In this document: positions 29,127-38,775 of the stretch, one piece after another
Numbering within the stretch: the first letter of the stretch is position 1
Layout: the number at the start of each line of letters is the position of its first letter
Source of the DNA: GCA-2683135 sp964507445
Lineage (GTDB): Bacteria; Planctomycetota; GCA-002687715
DNA: 64,000 nt
Assembly: GCA_964507445.1 (NCBI GenBank)
Contig: CAZDQF010000002.1
Coordinates: 372,001-436,000, forward strand
Direction of reading: 5' to 3'
Program-made: the position numbers and the translations under genes
The notes under the pieces: generated by a model
The model's input: only the letters and a program-made list of their open reading frames with translations
Database searches by the model: none
Told to the model about the DNA's origin: nothing

Positions 29127-32100
29127 TCAGATGGAGTCCGGGAACCGCGCCCAGGTGATGTTGTAGCCGAACGGTCCGCTCGGATCGACGAACACCCCCT
29201 GCACCGTCATGTCGATGCCCAGGGACGGGTTGGGCATGGTGAAGAACGGGTGGTTGAAGTTGCCGTCGTCGTCCAGCTTGTGCCCCGTTGGAGGACCATA
29301 CAGTCCGGCGCCGTCGAGGATCGCGAGCCAGCCCCCGGTGCCTGGAGGGAACGGTCGTACGTTCAACACCCAGTCCGCCGTCGGATCGGGCCACGGGTGC
29401 ACGGCGGCCGGGTTGGTCAGATCGACGATCAGGGAGAAGGGGGCGTTGATCCGACCACCCTCGAGCAGCAGGGCGTAGGCCTCACCGGGCGCCGGAGCCA
29501 GGGGGTGACGACGCATGATCCCCTTGTTGGACCCGACGCCGCCGACCCGCAGCACGCCCATGTTCGACGCTGACGGTCGGGAGTTGCTGGCCGTGATGGC
29601 CATGGCACCGAGATCTTGCGTCCCCAGGACGGTCGCCTCGATGGTCGCGGTGAGCTGGTTCTGGTTCACGAACACCGTGGGGAGCGGCGATCCGTCCGCG
29701 TAGACCAGAGAGCCGGGGTGGAAGTACTTCCCGTCCACGGTGATGGTCTGTGGCGCTGAGCTCGGCGTCATCACCGGGATGACCGCAGGGGTGACCGCGG
29801 TGAAGAGGGGACCGAAGACCGGGAAGTCGGCCGCCGCCGTGCCACCGGAGATGGGGTTCACCACCTTCACGGTCGCCGTGACGGGCGACTCGATGAGCAG
29901 GTTCGGGATGGTCGCGGAGAGGGTCGTGTCACTCACGAACACCGTCGCTACGGGGAGACCCTCGAACGTGACCTGTGACGACGAGGTGAAGTTGGTGCCG
30001 TCGATGGTCATGCTGAAGGTAGGGGTCCCACAGATCGCGGCCGGGGGGTTCATGGCGGCGATGGTCGGCGGCCCGACCGTGATGTTGAGAGGCTGCGGTG
30101 TCGATGGACCGCCGCCTGGCGTGGGATTGACCACGCGGATGTCCGCCAGACCTGCTACGGCCAGCATGGACTGAGGGACGACGGAGTTGAGCTTCGAACT
30201 GCTGAGGAACGTCGTGGGCAGTGATGAGCCGTTCAGGGTGATGACACTGCCCGGGTGGAAGGCACTGCCGTGGACGGTCAGGGTCGTGGCCGGACTGCCC
30301 GCGGGCACCGATGAGGGGGAGAGGCTGGTGATCACCGGGATCAGGTGACCCACCGTGAACTGCAGGAAGCTCGATTGCCCGCCGCCCGGCGCCGGGTTGA
30401 ACACGTTGATGTCGAAACTGCCAGGGTTGAGCAGGTTGGTGAACGGGATCAGGACGTCCACCTGGTTGGGGCTCACATAGGTGATGTTCGAGAGCAGGCC
30501 GCCGACCCACCACACCGCGGTCTGAGGGGTGAAGCCGCTACCGAAGACGCTGACGAGTTGGGACGGGCTGCCTACGAAGGCAGAGCTCGGCGACATGGAA
30601 GTGATCTGGGGCGCCGGGTTCTCCACCGTGATGGTGAGGATGTTGGACCAGGGCGGGTTCACGACGCGGACGTCGTAGGTGCCGGCCTGAGAGAACAGGC
30701 TTGTGGCGTTGAGGACCGTCGCGTTGACCTGATTGGGGGAGACCAGGTTGGTGGCCAGGGGGGTGCCTCCGACGCGGATTTCGCTGGCGGCGACGAACCC
30801 GCTGCCATCGCACGTGATCGTGACGGACGATGAGCCAGCGATGATCGTGGAAGGGGTCACGCTGGTGAGGATCGGTTGCGGGTTCTGCGATCCGCTCAGG
30901 GTGACGGAGTAGTTCCCGGACACCCCCGTGCTCCCGTTCCGATGAACGACCAGGGCGTGCCATCCGGGGCCGAGGTTGAGCGTCGTCAGGTTGCCGGTAG
31001 CGTTCCCTGAGAAGGCGGACGACTCTGCCCTGGGGCGCCAGGCTGCGGTGCCTCCGGGGCCGTGAACGCTCCACCCGAGGAATGAAGATCCGCTCACCGT
31101 GAGGCTGAAGACACCGCCCGTCCCCGCGTCGAACTCCAGGCACTCGATCACGCGGCTGGCGCCGAACGACCTGGAGAAGCTGGTGCCGGGTGTGATGGGC
31201 AGCGTGGCGCCATGCTCCGCTGTCGCGGAGTTGCTGCCGCTGAATCGGGCGAACAGACCGCTGGTCGGGGTGATGCTCCCGGCGCGGCCGTTTGCCACAA
31301 GGTAGTCGCACTGTCCGCTGCCGTTCTGCGATTCCGCAGGTCCCATGGTCACGTCCCAATCTGCGTCAGACGTGATGCCCACCACGTTCCATCGTCCCGA
31401 CAGGGGGAACATGCTGAAGGGCTGGCAGGTGTTGGTGATGATCGCCGGGATCCCGTTGGACGCCGTCTGGACGGCGGTCGTCGGGCAGACGTTGGCGGTG
31501 TAAAGGCGGAAGTCCGGAGCAGCGCCGCCGTCGGTGCTGACCACCAGGAGATGCCAGCCGCCATCGAGCCAGCGCTGGACGGTGGACCCGCCCACCGGAC
31601 GATCGAGGGCCGCGCTCGCGGCGCCGCGCCAGCTCGCGTCGTTGCCGGGCTCGAACAGCCTCCACCTCAACGCCTGGTTCCCAGAGACCGTGATGTCGTA
31701 CCAGCCCGGCTGGGTGATGTTGAACTGGTGTGGTTTCAGGACCCGTCCGGCGGCGATGTACGTGTCGACAATGGTCCCCGGCGCGAACGTCCACGTCGTC
31801 GGGTGCTCGACGGTCGCCGTCCCGGGTGCGTTGGGGAAGATTTCGCCATAGGGAATGTACGGTCCGTTGTTGCCGTTGGCGACGACGAAGTCCGTGGTGC
31901 TACCCCCGTAGGTGGACGTCCCCTGCTCCGTGTAGATGTCGTAGTTGCTCGAGGTGGAGGACACCCCCACGACCTTCCAGTCGTCGTTGGTGCTGGCTAC
32001 GGGGATGGAGAAGTGCTCGCATCCAAAGGCCGTGGCTGTTGCTCCGTAGGCAAGGGAGAGGGAGCTGCTGCACTGGACATAGATATTCCGTGGCTGGGAC

Positions 32101-33161
32101 GGACCAGCGTTGGATGAGGGATTGAACAGGCGGACCTGGATCACACCGGGGGCGGCGGTCATCGCCGGAGTCAACGTGAAGCTGATCTGCGGCGGCAGGC
32201 CCTCCATTCCGGGGTCGATGACCGTCGACGGCACCGGGCCGTTGTTGACCCAGACCTGGGTGCCCTGGATGAAGAGGTTGTTGGGGGCGGGAGCCGCTCC
32301 TCCCGAGGCGATCCGGTTGCCGGTCAGGGTGACCACTGCCGTGGAGCCGACGGTGACGATGGAGGGGAGGTTGGTGATCACGGGCGGTTGGGGCAGCCCG
32401 TAGCGCGTCTGCAATCCCTGCACATCCAGAAGCGAGAGGGTCTGCCGCTGGCCCATGTTCGCCGCGGGTGCGCCGGGAGGCGCGACGACGGTCGGTGATG
32501 TGGCGCAGTTGATCGAGAACGCGCAGGGACCGTAGTGCATCACTGAGTTGTAGTCGTACGTAGCGGTCTGGGTCACGCCCTGGACAATGGCGAAGTTGTT
32601 CTGGCACGACATCATCTGGTTCGCCCCGCACGTGTTCTGGACGTTGTTGGGGGTTCCGTTGGCGCCGTTGTTTACGGTGACGAACATGTCGCGGTCCGGG
32701 CGAGACTGTTCGTGGATGTAGCCCAGCGCGTGCATGATCTCGTGAACGATGACGAATGGAAAATTCCAATTGACTATGTTGATGATCTGGGCGCCGCCGG
32801 TCATCCCCACGAATGAGTTGTTCACGAGCGCGTTGTTGAAGACGATGCGATCGCCGCCGGTCCCACGCACGAACACGACGCCGCAGACCGCCTCGATCTC
32901 GTCCATGGCCCGCCGTGCGGCGTTCTGGTTGGCGGCGTTGACGTTGGCGTTGAAGCCGTAGGTGACCACTCCGTTGGGCCAAGGTGTTGCGTTCCAGGCG
33001 CTGTCTCCCCAGACCGCCCCGATGGGGAGGATCATGTCATCCACCATGGTGTAGCCGATGGGGATCTGGGCCTGGGAGGGGGCGTAGGGAGCCGCCGCAC
33101 CCAGGATCATGAAGACTGGAACGCAGGCGAGCAGCAGGCGGATATCTGGGGTGAAGCGCAT
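29127..33161 (-). CDS. secreted astacin-type metalloprotease with IPT/TIG repeats
   Basis: A very large secreted protein (1344 residues). After the signal peptide, residues about 35-245 form an M12A astacin domain with HEIMHALGYIHEQSRPDRD starting at residue 140 and the Met-turn SVMHY near 207. An IPT-like domain follows, then two related beta modules (about 380-770) that repeat CEHFSIPV/CQPFSMFPLSG and WDVTM/YDIYT patterns. Next come five IPT/TIG domains (each opening with a form of PxITSxSPSSxxxGS) to about residue 1220. The C-terminal module has INAPFSLIVDLT and PNPSLGIDMTVQGVF, a pattern also seen in other secreted proteins of this window. GGAGAT lies seven bases before the ATG. The role is probably extracellular proteolysis. 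Confidence 0.9.
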   Translation of the reverse strand: MRFTPDIRLLLACVPVFMILGAAAPYAPSQAQIPIGYTMVDDMILPIGAVWGDSAWNATPWPNGVVTYGFNANVNAANQNAARRAMDEIEAVCGVVFVRGTGGDRIVFNNALVNNSFVGMTGGAQIINIVNWNFPFVIVHEIMHALGYIHEQSRPDRDMFVTVNNGANGTPNNVQNTCGANQMMSCQNNFAIVQGVTQTATYDYNSVMHYGPCAFSINCATSPTVVAPPGAPAANMGQRQTLSLLDVQGLQTRYGLPQPPVITNLPSIVTVGSTAVVTLTGNRIASGGAAPAPNNLFIQGTQVWVNNGPVPSTVIDPGMEGLPPQISFTLTPAMTAAPGVIQVRLFNPSSNAGPSQPRNIYVQCSSSLSLAYGATATAFGCEHFSIPVASTNDDWKVVGVSSTSSNYDIYTEQGTSTYGGSTTDFVVANGNNGPYIPYGEIFPNAPGTATVEHPTTWTFAPGTIVDTYIAAGRVLKPHQFNITQPGWYDITVSGNQALRWRLFEPGNDASWRGAASAALDRPVGGSTVQRWLDGGWHLLVVSTDGGAAPDFRLYTANVCPTTAVQTASNGIPAIITNTCQPFSMFPLSGRWNVVGITSDADWDVTMGPAESQNGSGQCDYLVANGRAGSITPTSGLFARFSGSNSATAEHGATLPITPGTSFSRSFGASRVIECLEFDAGTGGVFSLTVSGSSFLGWSVHGPGGTAAWRPRAESSAFSGNATGNLTTLNLGPGWHALVVHRNGSTGVSGNYSVTLSGSQNPQPILTSVTPSTIIAGSSSVTITCDGSGFVAASEIRVGGTPLATNLVSPNQVNATVLNATSLFSQAGTYDVRVVNPPWSNILTITVENPAPQITSMSPSSAFVGSPSQLVSVFGSGFTPQTAVWWVGGLLSNITYVSPNQVDVLIPFTNLLNPGSFDINVFNPAPGGGQSSFLQFTVGHLIPVITSLSPSSVPAGSPATTLTVHGSAFHPGSVITLNGSSLPTTFLSSSKLNSVVPQSMLAVAGLADIRVVNPTPGGGPSTPQPLNITVGPPTIAAMNPPAAICGTPTFSMTIDGTNFTSSSQVTFEGLPVATVFVSDTTLSATIPNLLIESPVTATVKVVNPISGGTAAADFPVFGPLFTAVTPAVIPVMTPSSAPQTITVDGKYFHPGSLVYADGSPLPTVFVNQNQLTATIEATVLGTQDLGAMAITASNSRPSASNMGVLRVGGVGSNKGIMRRHPLAPAPGEAYALLLEGGRINAPFSLIVDLTNPAAVHPWPDPTADWVLNVRPFPPGTGGWLAILDGAGLYGPPTGHKLDDDGNFNHPFFTMPNPSLGIDMTVQGVFVDPSGPFGYNITWARFPDSI

Positions 33162-33254
33162 GGGATATCTCCGATGGGGCCGGCCGGCGGACGCGCCGGT
33201 CAGGAGGAGGTGATCCCTGGTCGTTGGATGTGACCGGATTCTGAGAGGAATCCG

Positions 33255-34307
33255 TCAGAGCTTCTCGCCGCAGCTGCGGAAGGCCATGACGGCGAAGAGG
33301 GTGGCGGCGTGGCTGATGAAGTGCTTGCCGTCACGCTTGGGGGAACGGACGAACCAGCGTCCGCTGCGCCGTTGGTCTCTACGGAGCCAGGCCAACCCCG
33401 TCCGGATCGATTCGTGGTCACGTGGGGTCGCAGCCTGGCGGAGGGCGAACACGGCGAAGGCGGTGGCGTAAGCGTCACTGGGCAGGGCGTCGCGGTCGTC
33501 TCCCGAGCGCTTCCATTCTCCCGCTCCCAGGTCCACCAGGCGCCAGCCGCCGTCCGATCGCTGAGCCTCCACCAACTCCGCTGCCCACCGTCGCTTCGTG
33601 GGGGCGTCCACCAGCCCGTCCATGTTGGAGGCTGCCCAGAGCATCATGCCCTTGTGGTGGAGGTTCTGCGGAGGGTTGTCCTGCAACCACTTGAGCAACC
33701 GCTTGATACCGCCGGCCGCGGTGTCTGTGCGTGCATAGGACTCAGGGAGGACGCTGACGGCTACGGCGGCCAGGGTGGCGCCGAAGTGATCGTCCGATTC
33801 ATACGGCGGCCAGCCACACTTGAGCCACTGGCTCCATGCGCCGTCCTCATCCTGCAGAGCCCACATGTGATCCAGGGCCTTCCGCGTGTTCGAGGTCAGG
33901 CGCTTGTGGGTCTTCATGTCGCTCAGAGCCATGAAGCACGTGGTCGCGACCAGACCCTCCACGGCGCCGCGTTGCCCGGAGGGTGCCTGTTTGTCCACCA
34001 CGTAGCGGTTGAGGTAATCGCGGGTGAACTGCCGGGCTCGCCGGTACGAGGAGCTCTTGGTGGAGATCTCCGCTCGGGCCACCAGGTACAGCCCGTTGGT
34101 GTGGCAGGTGACGCACCCCTGCTGGCGTTCCCATTGCTGGACCTTCGTGTCCGAGAACCGCACCGCCTGCTTGAGCGAGAACTTGCGGATGGTCGGCTCA
34201 TCCGCGCGATTGGGTTGTTCCGCTGCCGGCTGCTGGCCCAGGGCGCTCGTGACGGTCGCGGCAACGGTCACGAGCAGGAGGGGGAGGAGCGGAGCCGGGG
34301 CAACCAT
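33255..34307 (-). CDS. secreted prenyltransferase-toroid protein with one CxxCH haem motif
   Basis: A 350-residue protein with signal peptide (LLPLLLVTVAATVTSALGQ), a single haem-c motif QGCVTCHTNG near residue 65, then an alpha/alpha toroid of squalene-cyclase/prenyltransferase-like repeats recognised by QDEDGAWS, QRSDGGWR and RRSGRWF. The repeats lack the DxDD motif of squalene-hopene cyclases, so a scaffold or binding role is more likely than cyclisation. If the CxxCH binds haem, it would be a periplasmic electron carrier fused to a toroid, a combination I have no function for. A second, larger toroid gene lies 1 kb away on the same strand. Confidence 0.75.
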   Translation of the reverse strand: MVAPAPLLPLLLVTVAATVTSALGQQPAAEQPNRADEPTIRKFSLKQAVRFSDTKVQQWERQQGCVTCHTNGLYLVARAEISTKSSSYRRARQFTRDYLNRYVVDKQAPSGQRGAVEGLVATTCFMALSDMKTHKRLTSNTRKALDHMWALQDEDGAWSQWLKCGWPPYESDDHFGATLAAVAVSVLPESYARTDTAAGGIKRLLKWLQDNPPQNLHHKGMMLWAASNMDGLVDAPTKRRWAAELVEAQRSDGGWRLVDLGAGEWKRSGDDRDALPSDAYATAFAVFALRQAATPRDHESIRTGLAWLRRDQRRSGRWFVRSPKRDGKHFISHAATLFAVMAFRSCGEKL

Positions 34308-34361
34308 GAGGCCATGTTACCGCCCTCCGGTACGGGAGGGGGTTCCGGTATCATCGTGGCC

Positions 34362-35327
34362 ATGTCCCCCCGATTCCGTTCGTCCGCCGCCACGAGGCTC
34401 TGGCTGCTCATGGTCCTGGCGGCCACCCAGTCCGCCGTCGACGGACAGGAGACACGATCCTGGATCGGTCATCTTCTCCATGAACACCCGAAGACCCGTT
34501 TGGTGGACCTCGTCCTCCCCGGCAGCCACGACGCCGGGTCCTACGCCATCGACAGGAACTCCAGGGCGGCCCCCGGCGCGCCGCCCATCTACGCTCGATT
34601 CGGATCGGTGGCGGCTGGTTGGGCCAAGACCCAGGAGCAGAACCTGGAGCAGCAGCTAAAGGGTGGGATCCGGTACCTGGACCTGCGGGTCGCCCGCTCG
34701 GAGGGGGAGCTGGTGCTCTTCCACGGTCTGGTGTCCTGTGGCCTGAAGGAGGCCCTGGCCGGCGTGGCCCGGTTCGCGAGGCAGAACCCGCGGGAGTTCG
34801 TCCTCCTGGACATGCAGGCCATGCCTCCCGCCGCCGCCCACGAAGAGCTGGACAAGCTGCTGCAGGACGTGCTGGGCAGGCACCTGCTGCGGTTGCGTGG
34901 GGAGGTCGGCTCGTGGACCCTGGGTGAGGTCTGGCGATCGAAGCGGAGCCTGATGGTGTTGTCCAAGGACGCGGCGTTCTCCAGGCGCCGGCGAGCGTAT
35001 CGGCGCCGCTCGGATCTGGACTCGGTGTGGGCCAACTCCCGCGATGTGAAGGCGTTGAGATCGAGGCTGGACGCGCGGATCAGCAGGCGTGACCGGCGCC
35101 GGTTTCAGTGCGCTTACCTGACGTTCACCCCCGAGACCGGAACCATCGTTCGCGCGCCCTTCTCCGGGCTGTTGGCGTTGAGCCGACCGTTGTTCAAGCT
35201 GCCCGGGCTCTGGATCCCCCAGTGGCTCGAGAAGGGATGGAGGCCCAACGTGGTGGCCGTGGACTTCTACGAGCGCACGGACGTGGTGGCGGCGGCCATC
35301 GCCGCCAACCGACGCATGCTCCAGTGA
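34362..35327 (+). CDS. secreted PI-PLC X-domain-like phosphodiesterase
   Basis: A 321-residue protein with signal peptide (LWLLMVLAATQSAVDGQ) and a phosphatidylinositol-specific phospholipase C-like TIM barrel. The first catalytic His is in LVLPGSHDAGSYAI, the barrel strand GIRYLDLRVA carries the expected acidic residue, and the second His is in LVLFHGLVSC. Bacterial PI-PLC-like enzymes cleave phosphoinositides or other glycerophosphodiesters without calcium. Substrate is inferred from family only. The ATG at 34362 is the only start giving a proper signal; the frame is open far upstream, antisense to the toroid gene, but that part has no coding character. Confidence 0.82.
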   Translation: MSPRFRSSAATRLWLLMVLAATQSAVDGQETRSWIGHLLHEHPKTRLVDLVLPGSHDAGSYAIDRNSRAAPGAPPIYARFGSVAAGWAKTQEQNLEQQLKGGIRYLDLRVARSEGELVLFHGLVSCGLKEALAGVARFARQNPREFVLLDMQAMPPAAAHEELDKLLQDVLGRHLLRLRGEVGSWTLGEVWRSKRSLMVLSKDAAFSRRRRAYRRRSDLDSVWANSRDVKALRSRLDARISRRDRRRFQCAYLTFTPETGTIVRAPFSGLLALSRPLFKLPGLWIPQWLEKGWRPNVVAVDFYERTDVVAAAIAANRRMLQ

Positions 35328-35344
35328 GGTCGATCTGACCGGAC

Positions 35345-37486
35345 CTACTTGTCCTTGCGGCGCTCCAACTTTCGTTGAGCTTCGGCGGGGAGGCCCACGT
35401 AGCCGGGCTGTTCGAAGCCCGCCTCCAGGACGAAGTCGAGGATCTCCGCGATGAACGCCACGGGCACCGTTGGGGCGGCGTTGATATCAATCTTCGTCTT
35501 CGGGTTCGCCTCATGGGTCTCGCGGAGGAAGCTCCGGATCCGCGCCTTGATGGGCTCGGAGTCGCCGCCCCACACGAGTTGATCCGGGTTGTCGTCAGCA
35601 CGAACGAGGCCGGGTACCCGTCCCAGGATGTGATCCCCGGGCTTGGCCAGGATGGACACGCTGGTTCGGGCCAGAGGGGCGCCGGGCTCATCGGAGTCCG
35701 CTCGCAGCACCAGAGTGACCGTGGATGGGGTGGATCGGCGTGCGTTCTGGGTGCCGAAGACCCGGGCGTAGCGATAGTAGACCTCCATGCAGAGGGTCAT
35801 CATCGCCGTCGAGTAGATCCGCCCGCCTTCCTCGCCCCAGGGGCCGATCGGGTCCCAGGACCCGGTGAAGTTCCCGTCCGTCCGCTGGTTGGGGAGCACG
35901 GCAGTGGTCAGGGCCTTGTTCCACCGCACCCACGGACGACCCCCGACCTGCCACATGGCCAGGGTGCCGTAGTACCAGTAGTACATGTCCACGGCGCCGG
36001 ATTCAGGTCGCCAGTCGGGGAGTCGGGCGTCGCAAAGCCGGCTGCCAGCCTGGATGGCACGGCTGCTCTTGGGGTTCTCACCGGTGAAGATCCGGAGCAT
36101 CATGGCGGCCGCGGTCATGGACTCCGACTGGCTCTCCGGGAAGCGCTCCACCTGTTCCGGGCTCCTGGCGATCCCCTCGCCGCGTCGCGAGTATCCGGCG
36201 CGTCCGGTCTTCGGATCGGTCAAGCGTTCGCAGAGAGCGCGGGCCCACTCCAGGGCGCGACCATCGACCTCAAGCCCCGCCGTCTGGCCAGACTTCAGCG
36301 CCATGACCATCCATGTGGTGATGGACAGGTCGTTGTCCCCGGTGCGCATCCCGTAGCGCCAGCCCTGGTAGGGGTTCTGTGCCTTGAGGATGAAGTCGAT
36401 GCCGCTCTGTGCGGCGCCGCGGAGCTTCCGCGCCCTGGTCATCCCGTAGGCTTCGGACACGGCCAGGGTTGCCAGGGCGTGGTTGTAGGTGAACTGAGGT
36501 GATTCCCTGTCGCCGAAGCACCCGTCGCTGGCCTGTTGCAGCCGCAACCAGTTGATCCCGTTCGTGACCACCTCTTTGTAGGGGCCGCTCTCGGTCGTGT
36601 TGCCGGCGCCGAGGAAGGCGAGGAGCGCCAGCCCGGTCAGGCCCACGTCGTACTGCGGGCGCCCTGCTCCATCGCATGCCGGTTCATTGGGGGATCCGGT
36701 GTTGCGGAAGAAGCCGTCGCTGTCCCAGGAGCCGTCGGCGGATTGGTGGGCGGCGAGCCAGTTGAGGCCGCGATCCACGGCGGTGCGCGTGTCCTCATTG
36801 CCCCCAGCGGGCTTGGGGCTGCGAGGGGTCCTGGGTGGCTCCTCGGATTCCTCCTCCTCCTCGAGTTTCTGATCCACCGGCAGGTGAGCGGGCAGTCTCT
36901 TCCCCTCCGCGGCCTCCAGCCGGATCTTGTAGATCAGGGGGCTCCCCCCGGGCCCGTTACGGAGGAGTTGTTGCCAATCCTCGCCCGGAACGGACGTGCA
37001 CTGCTGCATGATCGCCTGCACCCAGCCGAACGCCTGGGCGACATCGGCGCGGATCAAGAGGGTCTTTCGAGACGGGTAGCGGGGGATGCCATCGATGGTC
37101 GCCAGAGGTCCTCGTCCCATTTTCTTGAAGACTTCGGTGTCCGGGAATTCGAAGGGATTGGCGGCCAGGCGCAGCCGTTCACGAAGGTCCTTGAGGGATC
37201 GCACCTGCGTTCCGTCCATCAGGATCGGTGGCGCCTCGGGGTTCAGCGGCGTGGCGGGACGGCCCTTCCCATAGTGGGCCGGGTCCACGACCTCGAGCAC
37301 GATCAGGTCCGACGCTGGAATCTCACTCAGCGGAACCCCCTTCGAGACTCGTGGGAGTCGGACCGGGTTCGGATGTTCCTGAGTCTTCTCCCGTTCCGTC
37401 GGGGGGGTCTGAGCAGGAAGCGACGCGGCAAAGGCGAGGACCAGGGCGGTGAGCGCGGGGACGACGGAGACCGAGTGGTTGTTCAT
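35345..37486 (-). CDS. secreted protein with two ExbD-like domains flanking a prenyltransferase-type toroid
   Basis: A 713-residue exported protein with signal peptide (VPALTALVLAFAASLPAQ) and an AGGAG site nine bases from the ATG. Residues about 45-215 resemble the periplasmic domain of ExbD/TolR (SDLIVLEVVDP, ILMDGTQVRSLKDLRERL, TLLIRADVAQAFGWVQAIMQ). An acidic linker (EEEEESEEPP) follows, then about 340 residues of toroid repeats (HQSADGSWDSDG, QQASDGCFGD, PNQRTDGNFTGSW). The last 110 residues again look ExbD-like (KTKIDINAAPTVPVAFIAEI, then LEAGFEQPGYVGLP). Real ExbD proteins are anchored by one helix and power TonB-like transport; here the domains are secreted and duplicated. The function is unknown. 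The toroid has no DxDD catalytic motif. Confidence 0.75.
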   Translation of the reverse strand: MNNHSVSVVPALTALVLAFAASLPAQTPPTEREKTQEHPNPVRLPRVSKGVPLSEIPASDLIVLEVVDPAHYGKGRPATPLNPEAPPILMDGTQVRSLKDLRERLRLAANPFEFPDTEVFKKMGRGPLATIDGIPRYPSRKTLLIRADVAQAFGWVQAIMQQCTSVPGEDWQQLLRNGPGGSPLIYKIRLEAAEGKRLPAHLPVDQKLEEEEESEEPPRTPRSPKPAGGNEDTRTAVDRGLNWLAAHQSADGSWDSDGFFRNTGSPNEPACDGAGRPQYDVGLTGLALLAFLGAGNTTESGPYKEVVTNGINWLRLQQASDGCFGDRESPQFTYNHALATLAVSEAYGMTRARKLRGAAQSGIDFILKAQNPYQGWRYGMRTGDNDLSITTWMVMALKSGQTAGLEVDGRALEWARALCERLTDPKTGRAGYSRRGEGIARSPEQVERFPESQSESMTAAAMMLRIFTGENPKSSRAIQAGSRLCDARLPDWRPESGAVDMYYWYYGTLAMWQVGGRPWVRWNKALTTAVLPNQRTDGNFTGSWDPIGPWGEEGGRIYSTAMMTLCMEVYYRYARVFGTQNARRSTPSTVTLVLRADSDEPGAPLARTSVSILAKPGDHILGRVPGLVRADDNPDQLVWGGDSEPIKARIRSFLRETHEANPKTKIDINAAPTVPVAFIAEILDFVLEAGFEQPGYVGLPAEAQRKLERRKDK

Positions 37487-37713
37487 GGGGACAGCTCCTG
37501 CCCGGCATTCTGGGCGTTGTGCGGTTGCCTGTACGCGTGTTCGCGGAGTCGTTCGTGAGGCGCGATGGCCCTCGTCCACCTCAGCAGTGTAGACAGGAGC
37601 GTCAGCGAAACCGGCACCAAGACGAGGGAAAAAGGGCGGGTCGTACCCTCGCTGCATGAGGAGATCGCGCCGAAGAGACTCCCATATGCAGAGTCCATAC
37701 GTAGCATACGACC

Positions 37714-38700
37714 ATGATTCGGCCGCTCGTCCTGGGATGTCTGCTGCTCGGTGGTTGTTCGACCGTTGGGGAGCGCGAGACCGTGGTGGGGGGTGTTGCC
37801 GGTTCCGAGAGGATGATGGCGGCGTCCGTCGAGATCCTGGTGGGGGGACATCTCGCCGGTACGGGTTGGATCGCGGACGAGTCCGGGATCGTGGTCACGG
37901 CCAGCCATGGAGTGGTGGCGAAGTCGGACGCCCTGGAGGTGAGCTCTGCGACCCTCGGTCGATTGCCGGCTCGCTTGCTGGCCCACGACCTCGGGCACGA
38001 CCTGGCGCTGTTGCGATTGGAGCAGGCTGACGAACCCTATCCCGCTTTGCGGCTGACTGAACGTGCGCCCGCGGTCGGTGATCCGGTGTTTCTGTGGGGG
38101 TCGGTGCTCTATCGAAGCGGGTTGCAGCTGACCGGAACCGTCGCGCGAGCGAGGCCGATCTACGAACCCCTCGGCTTGACCCGGGACTACGCCCGGGCGC
38201 TCCTGATCCACGGGCAGGCGCCGCCGGGAACGTCCGGTGGTGCCTGGTGTGATGCGGACGGTCGTGTGGTGGCATGCCAGTCCGGGGCCATCACCCATGG
38301 TCGGCAGTTCGCCGGCGTGGCCATCGCGGCTCCTGCGGACGCCATCCGCGGGTTGCTCGCGAGGAAGGCGAACGTGGACCGCCCGACCCTTGGGTGTGGC
38401 CTGGAAGACCTGGAGTCCCAATCTGCGGGGTTCATCGCCCGGTTGCCGAACGGAGCAGACGGTGTGGTGACCGTTCCCGTTCACCCCGAAGGCCCCGCGG
38501 CGGAAGCCGGGCTCAACGCCGAGACCCTGATCCTGGCCATCGACGGGGTCGCGATCCGTAGCCGTGACGAGCTGTTGACGGAGGTCAGACGCAGGAGCAT
38601 CGGGGATGAGGTGTCGCTGACGGTCGTGGACCCGGACCGCCCGGCGCCGCGAGAGGTGTCCATCCTGCTGGGACGCCTGGGTTGGCCGAACAGACCCTGA
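37714..38700 (+). CDS. trypsin-like serine protease lipoprotein with C-terminal PDZ domain
   Basis: A 328-residue HtrA/DegP-like protein anchored as a lipoprotein (signal ends CLLLGGC). The catalytic triad is readable: His in VVTASHGVV, Asp in LGHDLALLRLE, and Ser in PPGTSGGAW. Residues about 235-325 form a PDZ domain (GVVTVPVHPEGPAAEAGLN, ILAIDGVAIRSRDELL). HtrA proteins act as periplasmic quality-control proteases and chaperones, but this one has a single PDZ and a shorter protease domain than DegP. It stands alone, divergent from the ExbD-toroid gene. Confidence 0.88.
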   Translation: MIRPLVLGCLLLGGCSTVGERETVVGGVAGSERMMAASVEILVGGHLAGTGWIADESGIVVTASHGVVAKSDALEVSSATLGRLPARLLAHDLGHDLALLRLEQADEPYPALRLTERAPAVGDPVFLWGSVLYRSGLQLTGTVARARPIYEPLGLTRDYARALLIHGQAPPGTSGGAWCDADGRVVACQSGAITHGRQFAGVAIAAPADAIRGLLARKANVDRPTLGCGLEDLESQSAGFIARLPNGADGVVTVPVHPEGPAAEAGLNAETLILAIDGVAIRSRDELLTEVRRRSIGDEVSLTVVDPDRPAPREVSILLGRLGWPNRP

Positions 38701-38775
38701 GTCGGTTCCAGGCGCGAGACCCTGCGAGATCGGCCGTCCAGGCCGTATGCTGTTCTTTCACAGGAGGTTCATTCC

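Noticed and set aside
33309..34361. A long 5' extension of the PI-PLC-like gene
   Set aside because: It is antisense to the CxxCH-toroid gene and would bury the signal peptide of the PI-PLC-like protein.
36536..37558. A 340-codon plus-strand frame opposite the ExbD-toroid gene
   Set aside because: No domain, no start context, and fully antisense to a well-supported gene.
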